Source of the DNA: Vibrio maritimus
Lineage (GTDB): Bacteria; Pseudomonadota; Gammaproteobacteria; Enterobacterales; Vibrionaceae
Reading direction: 5' to 3'
Assembly (NCBI RefSeq): GCF_021441885.1
Contig: NZ_CP090438.1
Location: 2,604,001 to 2,668,000 of the forward strand
DNA: 64,000 bases
A program made the translations under genes and the position numbers. This document shows positions 35,755 through 44,594 of the stretch, piece by piece (positions within the stretch are counted from its first letter, which is position 1; each line of letters begins with the position of its first letter). A model generated the notes under the pieces. That model made no database searches. It saw only the letters and a list, made by a program, of their open reading frames with translations, and was not told the DNA's origin.

Positions 35755-35788
35755 AAATAAAAAAAGGAGGTAATGATACCTCCTTTTT
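35755..35788 (-). terminator. Terminator of clpX
   Basis: AAAAAGGAGGTA and TACCTCCTTTTT form a 12-bp stem with an ATGA loop, with a longer A/T run on the lon side. It lies 16 bp past the clpX stop and separates clpX from lon. Confidence 0.9.
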
Positions 35789-35804
35789 GAGTGAACTTGG
35801 CAAA

Positions 35805-37085
35805 TTACTCTGCGCTTGCCACTTGATTGTCGTTGTTGGTGTAGATAAGTAGCGGTTCTGACTCACCATTTATCACACTTTCGTCGATAACCACCTTGCT
35901 TACATCTGTTGCCGATGGAAGCTCGTACATGGTCTCAAGAAGTACACCTTCAAGAATTGAACGCAGACCACGAGCACCTGTTTTACGCTCCATCGCTTTA
36001 GCAGCGATCGCACGTAGTGCATCTTCGCGGAACTCAAGTTCAACACCTTCAAGCTCGAACAAGGCACCGTACTGCTTAGTCAGGGCGTTCTTCGGCTCGT
36101 TTAGGATTTGGATAAGTGCATCTTCATCAAGTTCAGTCAGGGTCGTTGTGACCGGAAGACGGCCGATGAACTCAGGGATAAGGCCGTATTTAACCAAATC
36201 TTCTGGTTCAACTTGAGTGAACAACTCACCAACGGTTTTAGTTTCGTCTTTAGAGCGAACTTCCGCACCAAAGCCAATACCAGTTCCCGTTGCTACACGC
36301 TGGTCAATCACTTTATCTAGACCAGCAAATGCACCGCCACAGATAAATAGGATTTTCGATGTGTCCACTTGCAAGAACTCTTGCTGTGGATGCTTACGAC
36401 CACCTTGAGGTGGAACAGAAGCAATCGTACCTTCAACCAGTTTTAGTAGTGCTTGCTGCACACCTTCACCGGATACATCGCGCGTAATTGATGGGTTTTC
36501 TGCTTTGCGTGAGATCTTGTCGATTTCATCGATATAGACGATACCACGCTCTGCTTTTGCTACGTCGTAGTCGCACTTTTGCAGCAGTTTCTGAATGATG
36601 TTTTCTACGTCTTCACCAACATAACCGGCTTCGGTTAGTGTTGTTGCGTCGGCCATAGTGAATGGAACATCAAGGAAACGAGCAAGCGTCTCAGCAAGCA
36701 GCGTTTTACCACTACCTGTTGGACCGATAAGGAGGATGTTACTCTTACCGAGTTCAACACCGTCTGCCGTAGTATCACCATTGCGCAAGCGCTTATAGTG
36801 GTTGTATACGGCAACAGAGAGAACTTTCTTCGCATAGTCTTGGCCGATTACGTAATCGTCTAGGTGCGCGCGAATGTCTCTTGGCGTTGGCAACGCTTCA
36901 GATTCCTTCTTCGGCAGCACATCTTTGATCTCTTCGCGGATAATGTCGTTGCACAAGTCAACGCATTCATCGCAAATGTAAACAGACGGACCTGCGATTA
37001 GCTTGCGAACTTCGTGCTGACTTTTGCCACAGAAAGAGCAGTACAATAGTTTACCACTACCGCCCTCTTTGCTTTTATCTGTCAT
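35805..37085 (-). CDS. clpX: ClpX, ATPase subunit of ClpXP
   Basis: Hexameric AAA+ unfoldase that feeds substrates to ClpP. An N-terminal zinc-binding domain has Cys16, Cys19, Cys38 and Cys41 (CSFC and CDEC). Walker A is GPTGSGKT (121-128), the pore loop is AGYVGEDVE, Walker B is VYIDEIDKI, and the ClpP-docking IGF loop is TGIGFGAE. Length 426 residues is typical. It lies 123 bp past clpP, long enough for its own promoter, and a heat-shock-like one is visible. Confidence 0.98.
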   Translation of the reverse strand: MTDKSKEGGSGKLLYCSFCGKSQHEVRKLIAGPSVYICDECVDLCNDIIREEIKDVLPKKESEALPTPRDIRAHLDDYVIGQDYAKKVLSVAVYNHYKRLRNGDTTADGVELGKSNILLIGPTGSGKTLLAETLARFLDVPFTMADATTLTEAGYVGEDVENIIQKLLQKCDYDVAKAERGIVYIDEIDKISRKAENPSITRDVSGEGVQQALLKLVEGTIASVPPQGGRKHPQQEFLQVDTSKILFICGGAFAGLDKVIDQRVATGTGIGFGAEVRSKDETKTVGELFTQVEPEDLVKYGLIPEFIGRLPVTTTLTELDEDALIQILNEPKNALTKQYGALFELEGVELEFREDALRAIAAKAMERKTGARGLRSILEGVLLETMYELPSATDVSKVVIDESVINGESEPLLIYTNNDNQVASAE

Positions 37086-37140
37086 TCGCTAACCTCTTAG
37101 CCTTTACTTTCTATGTTTTGAGTGTATATCACTTTAGACT

Positions 37141-37169
37141 ATATTGCGCCCGAGAATTCATTTTTCAAG
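37141..37169 (-). promoter_or_regulatory. Candidate sigma-32 promoter of clpX
   Basis: On the minus strand CTTGAAA (37169-37163) is followed after 14 bp by CGCAATAT (37148-37141), six of eight matches to CCCCATnT-type -10 boxes. It lies 56 bp before the clpX ATG. The -10 is imperfect. Confidence 0.45.
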
Positions 37170-37208
37170 GGCTGCAATCCAGTCTTATTTCACTCAAACG
37201 ATGACGGG

Positions 37209-37832
37209 TTAACCGCGGTGGGTCAAAACTTCGTCGATAATACCGTATTCAGCTGCTTGAGCCGCTGACATGAAGTTGTCACGGTCAGTATCTTTTTCAA
37301 CAACTTCGAGTGGTTGACCTGAGTGCTCAGCAAGAAGTTTGTTTAGCTTCTCTTTGATGGTCAGGATTTCTTGCGCGTGAATTTGAATATCAGATGCTTG
37401 ACCTTGGAAGCCGCCTAGCGGTTGGTGAATCATCACGCGAGAGTTTGGCAGCGCAAAGCGTTTACCTGGAGCACCACCAGCAAGTAGGAAGGCACCCATT
37501 GAACATGCTTGACCAGTACACAGTGTGCTGACGTTAGGTTTGATGAACTGCATGGTGTCGTAGATAGACATACCCGCTGTTACACTGCCACCTGGTGAGT
37601 TAATGTAGAGGAAAATATCTTTGTCAGGATTTTCTGATTCTAGGAAAAGCATTTGGGCGACGATAAGATTCGCCATGTTGTCTTCCACTTGACCAGTCAA
37701 GAAAATGATTCGTTCTTTTAGTAGTCGCGAATAAATATCGTAAGAGCGTTCGCCGCGGGAAGTTTGTTCAACCACCATAGGTACTAGCGCGTTCATAATT
37801 GGCGACATTGCATTTTTTTCTTGGTAGCTCAT
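37209..37832 (-). CDS. clpP: ClpP, protease subunit of ClpXP
   Basis: Fourteen-subunit serine protease. The catalytic triad is Ser111 (GQACSMGA), His136 (MIHQPLGG) and Asp185 (DTDRDNF). The family usually has Ala where this protein has Cys110. An N-terminal propeptide of about 14 residues (through NALVP) is expected to be removed. Length 207 residues equals E. coli ClpP. It lies between tig and clpX in the common tig-clpP-clpX-lon order. A hairpin after tig and a TTGACT-18-TAACAAT promoter-like pair lie upstream. Confidence 0.98.
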   Translation of the reverse strand: MSYQEKNAMSPIMNALVPMVVEQTSRGERSYDIYSRLLKERIIFLTGQVEDNMANLIVAQMLFLESENPDKDIFLYINSPGGSVTAGMSIYDTMQFIKPNVSTLCTGQACSMGAFLLAGGAPGKRFALPNSRVMIHQPLGGFQGQASDIQIHAQEILTIKEKLNKLLAEHSGQPLEVVEKDTDRDNFMSAAQAAEYGIIDEVLTHRG

Positions 37833-37844
37833 ATTCTTATGTCC

Positions 37845-37884
37845 CTAAAATAAATGGCCCGGATGATAAACATCATACGGACCA
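37845..37884 (-). terminator. Hairpin/terminator between tig and clpP
   Basis: On the minus strand GGTCCGTATGAT pairs with ATCATCCGGGCC (one mismatch, one wobble) around GTTT and is followed by ATTTATTTT. It is close to clpP and would sit in the clpP leader if transcription starts upstream, so it may be an attenuator. Confidence 0.65.
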
Positions 37885-37937
37885 TTGTTAGCAGAGAAGT
37901 CGACTCTAAGTCAACCTTCTATACAAGATATTGCTTA

Positions 37938-39242
37938 TTAAGCTGCAGGCTGCTGGTTCATTAGCTCGTTGAAGCTAACTTCTTTGTCAGAAACCTGTGC
38001 TTTAGCTAGGATCGCGTCGATCGCTTGCTCTTCTAGTGCAACGTTGCGCATGTTGTTCATCATTTGCTCGTTTTGCTCGTAGTAAGCGATAACTTCTGAT
38101 GGATCTTCATATGCAGTTGCCATTTCAGAGATAAGCTCTTTCACTTTCTCATCGCTAGCTTCTAGCTCTTCAGACTTGATCACTTCACCTAGAAGAAGAC
38201 CAACAACTACGCGACGCTTAGCTTGCTCTTCGAATAGCTCACGTGGAAGCTGAGCAGCAGCTTCTGGGTTGCCGCCGAAACGCTGTGCAGCTTGCTGACG
38301 TAGAGCACCGATCTCTTGATCGATTAGTGCAGCAGGAACGTCGATGTCGTTCTCTTTAACTAGACCGTCAAGCGCTTGCTCTTTGATGCGGTTCTTGATT
38401 GCTTGCTTAAGTTCACGCTCCATGTTCTTACGAACTTCAGCTTTAAGAGCGTCAACGCCGCCTTCAGCTACACCGAACTTAGCAACGAACTCGTCGTTGA
38501 TTTCTGGTAGTTCTTGAGCTTCAACTTTGTTCACTTTGATTAGGAACTTAGCTGCTTTACCTTTTAGGTTCTCAGCGTGGTAATCTTCTGGGAAGTTTAC
38601 GTCGATTTCGAATTCCATACCCGCAGTCTTACCTTGGATACCGTCTTCAAAACCTGGGATCATGCGACCAGCGCCCATTTCTAGTGGGAAGTTCTCAGCT
38701 TTACCGCCTTCGAACTCTTCACCGTCGATAGAACCAGTGAAGTCGATTGTTACACGCTTGCCGTCTTCAGCTGCTTCTTCAACTTCAGTCCAAGCTGCTT
38801 GCTGCTTACGTAGAGTTTCGATCATCTCTTCAACGTCTGCGTCTTGTACTTCAGTCGTTGGTTTTTCAACTACAACGTTCTCTAGACCCTTAAGTTCAAC
38901 TTCTGGGTAAACTTCGAAAGTTGCAGTGAATACTAGATCTTTACCAGCTTCGTTCTCAACAGGAGCGAAAGTTGGTGCGCCTGCTGGATTGATTTTTTCA
39001 GAAACGATTGCTTCGATGAAGTGACGTTGCATAACTTCACCCATCACGTCTTGACGTACTGCTTGGCCGTACATTTTAGCAACCATCTTCATTGGCACTT
39101 TGCCTTTACGGAAACCATCGAAACGACGGTTTTTCGCGATGTTGCGTAGTTCAGCTGTCACTGCGTCTTCGATGTTAGCAGCAGGAACAGTAATGTTTAG
39201 ACGGCGCTCTAGGCCCTCTAGAGTTTCAACAGTAACTTGCAT
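37938..39242 (-). CDS. tig: Trigger factor
   Basis: Ribosome-bound chaperone and prolyl isomerase that meets nascent chains. The N-terminal ribosome-binding domain carries the signature FDGFRKGKVPMKMV (about 39-52; GFRxGxxP). The FKBP-type PPIase domain covers about 150-245 (KRVTIDFTGSIDGEEFEGG) and a long helical C-terminal domain follows. Length 434 residues is typical. GAGG lies 9 bp before ATG, and a small hairpin (GCTCAG/CTGAGC, 39261-39278) stands just upstream of it. Confidence 0.98.
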   Translation of the reverse strand: MQVTVETLEGLERRLNITVPAANIEDAVTAELRNIAKNRRFDGFRKGKVPMKMVAKMYGQAVRQDVMGEVMQRHFIEAIVSEKINPAGAPTFAPVENEAGKDLVFTATFEVYPEVELKGLENVVVEKPTTEVQDADVEEMIETLRKQQAAWTEVEEAAEDGKRVTIDFTGSIDGEEFEGGKAENFPLEMGAGRMIPGFEDGIQGKTAGMEFEIDVNFPEDYHAENLKGKAAKFLIKVNKVEAQELPEINDEFVAKFGVAEGGVDALKAEVRKNMERELKQAIKNRIKEQALDGLVKENDIDVPAALIDQEIGALRQQAAQRFGGNPEAAAQLPRELFEEQAKRRVVVGLLLGEVIKSEELEASDEKVKELISEMATAYEDPSEVIAYYEQNEQMMNNMRNVALEEQAIDAILAKAQVSDKEVSFNELMNQQPAA

Positions 39243-39479
39243 TGTATAAACCTCAGTTTGGCTCAGTGTTGGCTGAGCGTATGAGCGTCAATATCACGAG
39301 GATACTTCCGCTTCATCCTTGTTAGTACCAAACGTACTTCTTTAAAATGAGCATCGATAACCAGTCAATTGTGCCTTATACAGCACTTTGCTCTGGATAT
39401 CGGACTAATGAGTGACGTCTTCTTTAGCACTGAACATGTCGAATAGAACATGTTAGTTAAAAGGCATCTCTGATTAGTC

Positions 39480-39664
39480 TCAGGACAAAATTTCAGACGC
39501 GACATTCTAGCGATCTCCACCTACCCTGTCGAGTCGAACTCGGGTCAATCGACTCTTTTGTCGCTAAATACTCAAAGAAAAGGGAAATCAGTGCTGATTT
39601 CTCCTAAGTCCACATTGAAATGGGGACAATATCGACTTTTTCAAGAGATTGAAGGTCTTTTTTT
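39480..39664 (+). ncRNA. Candidate small RNA or dctB leader RNA
   Basis: The 3' end is defined by a terminator-like hairpin followed by TTTTTTT (39633-39664). Upstream hairpins at 39534-39555 and 39584-39601 could form its body. The 5' end is a guess, because I see no strong promoter. No rightward gene ends before it for 9 kb, so the terminator is unexplained by known genes. Confidence 0.3.
39633..39664 (+). terminator. Orphan rightward terminator
   Basis: GAC...TTCAA and TTGAA-G-GTC pair around GAGA with a small internal loop and run directly into CTTTTTTT. It lies 129 bp before dctB. The T run is good; the stem is imperfect. Confidence 0.55.
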
Positions 39665-39792
39665 GGTGAAAGACGAAAAAAGAGATCTTGCTCCTGTTTT
39701 GCTGGTCTTCCACCTCTCAGTTCTTATAACTTTTTCGCCACAATTTCCTTATATTCGTTAACCTATAGATATCGAGCTGTAGAGGTGCTGTC

Positions 39793-41598
39793 ATGCGATT
39801 AAAACGGATTTTAGTGAGCTTTATTGCACTGTTTGTTTTTATCTCTGCGACAGCCGGTCACTGGTATTGGCGTCACAGCTTTGAAGCGATGCAATTGCAA
39901 CACCAAAACTGGCTCAACCGCTTTGTCGAGACCATAGATAGCAAGCTTGATAAATATCGCCATATTCCTCAGCTACTGTCGCAAGACAAAGAGTTAGTCG
40001 ACGCTCTGCAAGCGCCTAACAACTCCGCGCAGATTGAAGTGACCAATCGCTATCTTCAACAAGCCAATACCATCATCCTTGCCTCTGATACTTATCTATT
40101 GGATCGCTATGGCAATACGATCGCCTCGAGTAACTGGAATCTTCCCCATTCGTTTGTCGGCAAAAATTTTGCGTTCCGACCCTACTTTCAAAATGCAATT
40201 GAGGGTAAACAGAGTGCTTACTTTGCACTAGGCTCGACATCTGGACAAAGAGGTTACTACTACTCGTTCCCTGTGACCTATGCCGCTGACCACATAGGCG
40301 TGGTTGTGGTTAAAATGGATCTCTCGTCAATCGAGCGCAGCTGGCAAAGTGATAACAGCATTTATGTCGCCACCGATAACAATCAGATCGTTTTCATGTC
40401 GAGTGATACCGATTGGCTTTTTACCAGTCTCTCCGATATTGACTCTGAAACACTGACATCCATACGTGACTCTCGACAGTACCTGCAAACCGACATCAAA
40501 AGCCTCGGCTTTCAAGGTGACTTGCTTGCTTCATCTGCACTGCTCACTGACCCAAAAGGGAATATTTTTACCAAACAGTATTTGGCTACCCAGCGTGACT
40601 CCGGCATCCCGAACCTAATACTTCGCGTGCTAACGCCGCTATCCGCGCTCTATATTGACCTCTTCAGCTTTATTAGCGTCATAGCGCTGGTGTTTATTTC
40701 CTTCTATCTCGTCGTCGCGCTGGTAGAAAACCGCCGCTATCGCCATCGACAAATCGAGCAGCTACAAGCAGAAGCCAAGCAGAAGCTTGAGTTTCTCGTC
40801 ATGGAAAGAACCGCGGAATTACATGTGGAGATTGATGAACGCGTTAAAACAGAGAAAGCACTGCGCCAAGCACAAGATGAACTTATTCAAGCAGCAAAAC
40901 TCGCGGTGTTAGGACAGATGTCAGCCAGTATCAGTCACGAGTTGAACAACCCTCTCGCTGCAATAAGAAGCTTTGCAGAAAACGGGCAACGTTTTATCGA
41001 TAAACACAAGGTGGATCGTGCCAAAGACAACCTAAATCGTATCGTCGCCCTGACTGAGCGAATGGCGAAAATTAGCCAACAGCTCAAATCTTTTGCCAGA
41101 CGAAGCGACGCAAATGAGCTAAGCGAAGTCAAATTGGCACCGGTACTGTTCTCAACCATTGAGCTCATACAACCTCAGCTTAAGAGCCACCAAGTTAAGC
41201 TAGATTGTGTCATCGATCAGCAGGATATTCTCGTTGTCATTAACCCTATTCAGCTTGAGCAGGTGCTTATAAACCTAATGACCAACGCGATGCAAGCGAT
41301 GGAAAACAGCCCTCAAAAGCAGTTAAATCTCAGTGTAGAAACAACAAATCAGGCGGTTACTATCCACGTCGATGATTCCGGTCCTGGACTTCAGAATTAC
41401 TCAGAGGAGAGTCTGTTTGAGCCTTTCTACACCACGAAGGAAAACGGCCTGGGGTTAGGGCTCTCTATCTCTCAGCAAATCATTCAAAACCTGCATGGAA
41501 AAATCCATGTCACTCAATCCTCTTTAGGGGGCGCTCGCTTTAGTGTCGAACTACCGATAACCGACTCAGCACTGACGCCCACAAGGAAGCCTGTATGA
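39793..41598 (+). CDS. dctB: C4-dicarboxylate sensor histidine kinase DctB
   Basis: Membrane sensor for external C4-dicarboxylates. A first membrane helix (about 5-22) is followed by a periplasmic double PAS-like domain to about residue 285, a second helix (about 290-312), a coiled linker and a kinase core. The phospho-acceptor is His382 in SISHELNNPLAAIRSF. The ATP-binding part has LINLMTNAMQAM, DDSGPG and GLGLGLSISQQII. Length 601 is typical. Its stop overlaps the dctD start by four bases (ATGA). The dctPQM genes it would control lie convergently just beyond. Confidence 0.94.
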   Translation: MRLKRILVSFIALFVFISATAGHWYWRHSFEAMQLQHQNWLNRFVETIDSKLDKYRHIPQLLSQDKELVDALQAPNNSAQIEVTNRYLQQANTIILASDTYLLDRYGNTIASSNWNLPHSFVGKNFAFRPYFQNAIEGKQSAYFALGSTSGQRGYYYSFPVTYAADHIGVVVVKMDLSSIERSWQSDNSIYVATDNNQIVFMSSDTDWLFTSLSDIDSETLTSIRDSRQYLQTDIKSLGFQGDLLASSALLTDPKGNIFTKQYLATQRDSGIPNLILRVLTPLSALYIDLFSFISVIALVFISFYLVVALVENRRYRHRQIEQLQAEAKQKLEFLVMERTAELHVEIDERVKTEKALRQAQDELIQAAKLAVLGQMSASISHELNNPLAAIRSFAENGQRFIDKHKVDRAKDNLNRIVALTERMAKISQQLKSFARRSDANELSEVKLAPVLFSTIELIQPQLKSHQVKLDCVIDQQDILVVINPIQLEQVLINLMTNAMQAMENSPQKQLNLSVETTNQAVTIHVDDSGPGLQNYSEESLFEPFYTTKENGLGLGLSISQQIIQNLHGKIHVTQSSLGGARFSVELPITDSALTPTRKPV

Positions 41599-42938
41599 GC
41601 CAAGTTTTTTTTATAGATGATGAATCCGATATTCGAATCGCCTTGGAACAAAGTTTCGAGCTTGCCGATATCGATGCCAAATTCTTTGCCAATGTCGAAG
41701 ATGCGCTCCTCTGTCTCAAACAAGAGACACCACTCGCCATTATTTCAGATATCCGATTACCAGGTTTATCTGGGTTAGATCTGCTCAACACAATCAGCCA
41801 CCACTATGCGGGAATCCCGGTGATCCTCATTACCGGGCATGGCGATATCTCTATGGCGGTTCAGGCCATTCAAGATGGCGCTTACGACTTTATTGAAAAA
41901 CCTTTCTCGGCAGAGCGCCTTATCGAAATCACCGAACGTGCCATCGAAAAGCGCCAGCTAACCTTAGAAAACGAGCAGTTGAAACGCTCTTTAAAAGCGA
42001 GTCAAACGCTGGGGCCAAGAATAATTGGCGACACGGCCGTGATTCAAAACCTGCGAGAAACCATCTCTGCGGTTGCGGATACTCACGCCGATATACTTCT
42101 GTTTGGAGAAACGGGTACGGGTAAAGAGTTAGTAGCACGTTCACTTCACGAACAAAGCACTCGAAAAGACGCCAATTTTGTCGCTGTGAACTGCGGCGCG
42201 GTTCCTGAGAACCTTATCGAAAGTGAGCTGTATGGCCATGAAAAAGGGGCATTTACTGGCGCAGAAACAACCCGCGTAGGTAAATTTGAGCACGCTCAAG
42301 GGGGCACTCTGTTTCTCGATGAGATAGAGTCCATGCCGATGCAAGCTCAGATCCGTCTGCTACGCGTCCTGCAAGAGCGTTCAATCGAGCGTGTGGGTTC
42401 GAATACGCTAATCCCTCTTGATATTCGCGTCATTGCGGCAACCAAGACCGACCTAAACCAAGCGTCACTAGAAGGCGATTTTAGACAAGACCTCTATTAC
42501 CGACTCAACATTGTCACGCTGGATCTCCCACCATTAAGAGAGCGTAAAGACGATATCGCCGCCCTATTTCACCACTTTCAGCTAGTGGCCGCTTCTCGCT
42601 ATGGAAAGACTGCAAATGCGCTTAGCCCACAGGAATTAAGTCAGCTAATTAGCCATGATTGGCCGGGCAATGTGAGGGAGCTACGAAACTGCGCCGAGCG
42701 TTTTGTTTTGCTGGGTAAGATTCAAGCGGGCGATCACGCTCACGACTCGAAAGACACGGGGCAAACCCTTGCAGAGCAGGTAGGGCTATTTGAGAAAAAT
42801 GTCATTGAACAGGCTCTGATTGAAACCAACGGCAGCATCAAAGAAACCATGGAAAAACTCAATGTCCCGAGAAAAACTCTCTACGATAAAATGCAGAAAT
42901 ATCAGCTTATTAAGGAATCCTACAAAAGTAATCCCTAA
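41595..42938 (+). CDS. dctD: C4-dicarboxylate response regulator DctD (sigma-54 activator)
   Basis: NtrC-family activator. The receiver domain has acidic DDE near the start and phospho-acceptor Asp52 (SDIRLPG). The AAA+ domain has Walker A GETGTGKE (171-178) and the sigma-54 contact loop GAFTGA (218-223). A Fis-type helix-turn-helix closes the protein (GSIKETMEKLNVPRKTLYDKMQKY read in part). Length is 447 residues. The GAFTGA motif predicts a sigma-54 target, and one is seen in front of dctP. Confidence 0.95.
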   Translation: MSQVFFIDDESDIRIALEQSFELADIDAKFFANVEDALLCLKQETPLAIISDIRLPGLSGLDLLNTISHHYAGIPVILITGHGDISMAVQAIQDGAYDFIEKPFSAERLIEITERAIEKRQLTLENEQLKRSLKASQTLGPRIIGDTAVIQNLRETISAVADTHADILLFGETGTGKELVARSLHEQSTRKDANFVAVNCGAVPENLIESELYGHEKGAFTGAETTRVGKFEHAQGGTLFLDEIESMPMQAQIRLLRVLQERSIERVGSNTLIPLDIRVIAATKTDLNQASLEGDFRQDLYYRLNIVTLDLPPLRERKDDIAALFHHFQLVAASRYGKTANALSPQELSQLISHDWPGNVRELRNCAERFVLLGKIQAGDHAHDSKDTGQTLAEQVGLFEKNVIEQALIETNGSIKETMEKLNVPRKTLYDKMQKYQLIKESYKSNP

Positions 42939-43026
42939 AATAAACTAGAACTGTGATTGAGATCTCCTAGACTTATAAATGTAAACACAATGTTGCATAA
43001 CAACTTTGGAAAGAGGGAGAGATCTG

Positions 43027-43212
43027 ATGGGCGAAAAAACCAAGGTGCCCTTCATTTCAGACACTGTTGAGATTGATGGTATTTTTTACGTTGAGCAGCG
43101 TGTTGAAGTTGGGGACAGACGCAAACAAAAAGCGAAGCGCGTATTCTACGAAAGACGCTTCCAGCCCGACCCGAGGGCACAACATGGGAAACATATTGAT
43201 GAGGAGGTCTAA
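43027..43212 (+). CDS. Small basic protein of unknown function after dctD
   Basis: A 61-residue protein I cannot assign. It starts MGEKTKVPFISDTVEIDG and has a mixed, strongly charged composition (GDRRKQKAKRVFYERRFQPD), with no signal peptide or membrane segment, so it should be cytoplasmic. GGGAGAG lies 5-8 bp before the ATG, and a strong terminator begins within its last codons, so the transcript ends exactly here. A longer frame from a TTG at 43006 is less likely. It follows dctD by 88 bp and may be co-transcribed with dctBD. Confidence 0.65.
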   Translation: MGEKTKVPFISDTVEIDGIFYVEQRVEVGDRRKQKAKRVFYERRFQPDPRAQHGKHIDEEV

Positions 43213-43229
43213 CGACCTCCTCTTTTTTT
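43200..43229 (+). terminator. Terminator after dctBD and the small gene
   Basis: GAGGAGGTC and GACCTCCTC form a 9-bp GC-rich stem with loop TAAC and run into TTTTTTTG. The left arm lies in the 3' end of the small gene, and the T run stops at the dctM stop codon on the other strand. Confidence 0.92.
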
Positions 43230-43230
43230 G

Positions 43231-44592
43231 TTACTTGGTAATAATTTCTGGTCCCATCAAGGTCGTTGGCAGCCAAGTCGACACCCAAGGTACATAAGTC
43301 ACGATGATCAAGAATAAGAACATCACACCCACCCATGGCAGAGCAGCTTTGACCACACCCATCATCGACATCTTAGCGACACCAGCCGTCACAAACAGGT
43401 TAAGCCCAACGGGCGGCGTAATCATACCTATCTCCATGTTTACTACCATCATGATGCCGAGGTGAATCGGATCAATCCCAAGCGCAATCGCAATTGGGAA
43501 AACCAACGGCGCGACAATGATAAGTAGACCAGACGGCTCCATAAACTGACCACCGATTAGCAGCAACACGTTAACCACTATTAGGAAGGTGATCGGTCCC
43601 AAACCCGCAGAAAGCATCGATTCAGTGATCATCTGAGGGATACGCTCTTCAGTCAGGACATGCTTGAGAATCAATGCGTTTGCAATAATAAACAGCAGCA
43701 TAATAGTGAGCTTGCCTGCTTCAAACAGTGTGTGCTTGGTATCTTTGTGCACAAACGTCTCAAAGACTTTGATTAGAGCCGGTTTCTTGTTTTCCTTGTC
43801 GGCAAACGGCCCCATATCCTTATAGATGAAGTTAGCGATCAAGAACGAGTAAACCGCTGCTACCGCTGCCGCTTCTGTTGGCGTAAATACCCCGCCATAG
43901 ATCCCTCCAAGGATAATCACCACCAGCAGCAAACCCCAACTTGCTTCACGAGCAGAATCGAAGACCTCTTTCCAGCCTACAAATGGCTGCTTTGGAAGAC
44001 CTTTTACTTTGGCAGCAATATAAATGGCAATCATCAGCATCAACCCAGCAAGCAAGCCGGGAATGACACCACCAAGGAACATACGACCTACCGAAACGTC
44101 AGTTGCTGCCGCATAGACCACCATAACGATCGATGGCGGAATAAGAATGCCTAACGTCCCTGCATTACAGATAACGCCAGCGGCAAACTCTTTGGTATAA
44201 CCGTTCTTAATCATACCTGCGATAACGATACTACCGATGGCGACCACCGTCGCTGGCGACGAGCCAGACAGAGCAGCAAACATCATACAAGCCACCACCG
44301 ATGCCATCGCCAATCCACCTCGGAACCAGCCAACCATGGCAATCGCAAAACGGATAATTCGCTTCGCCACACCACCTGTCGACATGAAACTGGATGCCAA
44401 AATAAAGAATGGAATCGCAAGCAGTGTGTAGTGCCCAGCAAAAGCATTAAATAGAGTTTGAGCAACCGAGGCCAGTGAGGCATCAGAGTGCATCAACAAA
44501 AACAGAATACTTGATAGGCCAAGAGACACCGCAATCGGCACCCCGATAAGCATAAAGCCTATCACCATAAGGAAGAGTAATAGAATATCCAT
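43231..44592 (-). CDS. dctM: TRAP dicarboxylate transporter, large permease DctM
   Basis: Large membrane subunit (453 residues, about 12 membrane segments) of the TRAP importer, using a sodium gradient with periplasmic DctP. Family marks include GVPIAVSLGLSSILFLL near the start, ILASSFMSTGGVAKRII, GSSPATVVAIGSIVIAGM, ILIPPSIVMVVYA and GMITPPVGLNLFVTAG. Two bases separate it from dctQ. It is last in dctPQM and converges with the dctBD transcript at the terminator. Confidence 0.95.
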   Translation of the reverse strand: MDILLLFLMVIGFMLIGVPIAVSLGLSSILFLLMHSDASLASVAQTLFNAFAGHYTLLAIPFFILASSFMSTGGVAKRIIRFAIAMVGWFRGGLAMASVVACMMFAALSGSSPATVVAIGSIVIAGMIKNGYTKEFAAGVICNAGTLGILIPPSIVMVVYAAATDVSVGRMFLGGVIPGLLAGLMLMIAIYIAAKVKGLPKQPFVGWKEVFDSAREASWGLLLVVIILGGIYGGVFTPTEAAAVAAVYSFLIANFIYKDMGPFADKENKKPALIKVFETFVHKDTKHTLFEAGKLTIMLLFIIANALILKHVLTEERIPQMITESMLSAGLGPITFLIVVNVLLLIGGQFMEPSGLLIIVAPLVFPIAIALGIDPIHLGIMMVVNMEIGMITPPVGLNLFVTAGVAKMSMMGVVKAALPWVGVMFLFLIIVTYVPWVSTWLPTTLMGPEIITK

Positions 44593-44594
44593 GC

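Larger units (their letters stand above)
39243..39792 (+). other. 550-bp tig-dctB intergenic region
   Basis: No protein gene is convincing here; a 67-codon frame at 39558-39761 has no ribosome site and an unstructured composition. The leftward part must hold the tig promoter. The rightward part holds several hairpins: GAGTCGA/TCGACTC at 39534-39555, GAAATCAG/CTGATTTC at 39584-39601, and a terminator-like one at 39633-39664. GAACATG occurs twice in the 39440s-39450s. The rightward hairpins suggest either a small RNA or a long attenuated dctB leader. The dctB ribosome site is GAGGTG. Confidence 0.5.

Noticed and set aside
39558..39761. 67-codon rightward frame before dctB
   Set aside because: No ribosome site, start inside a hairpin region, and it runs through the terminator-like hairpin; likely non-coding.
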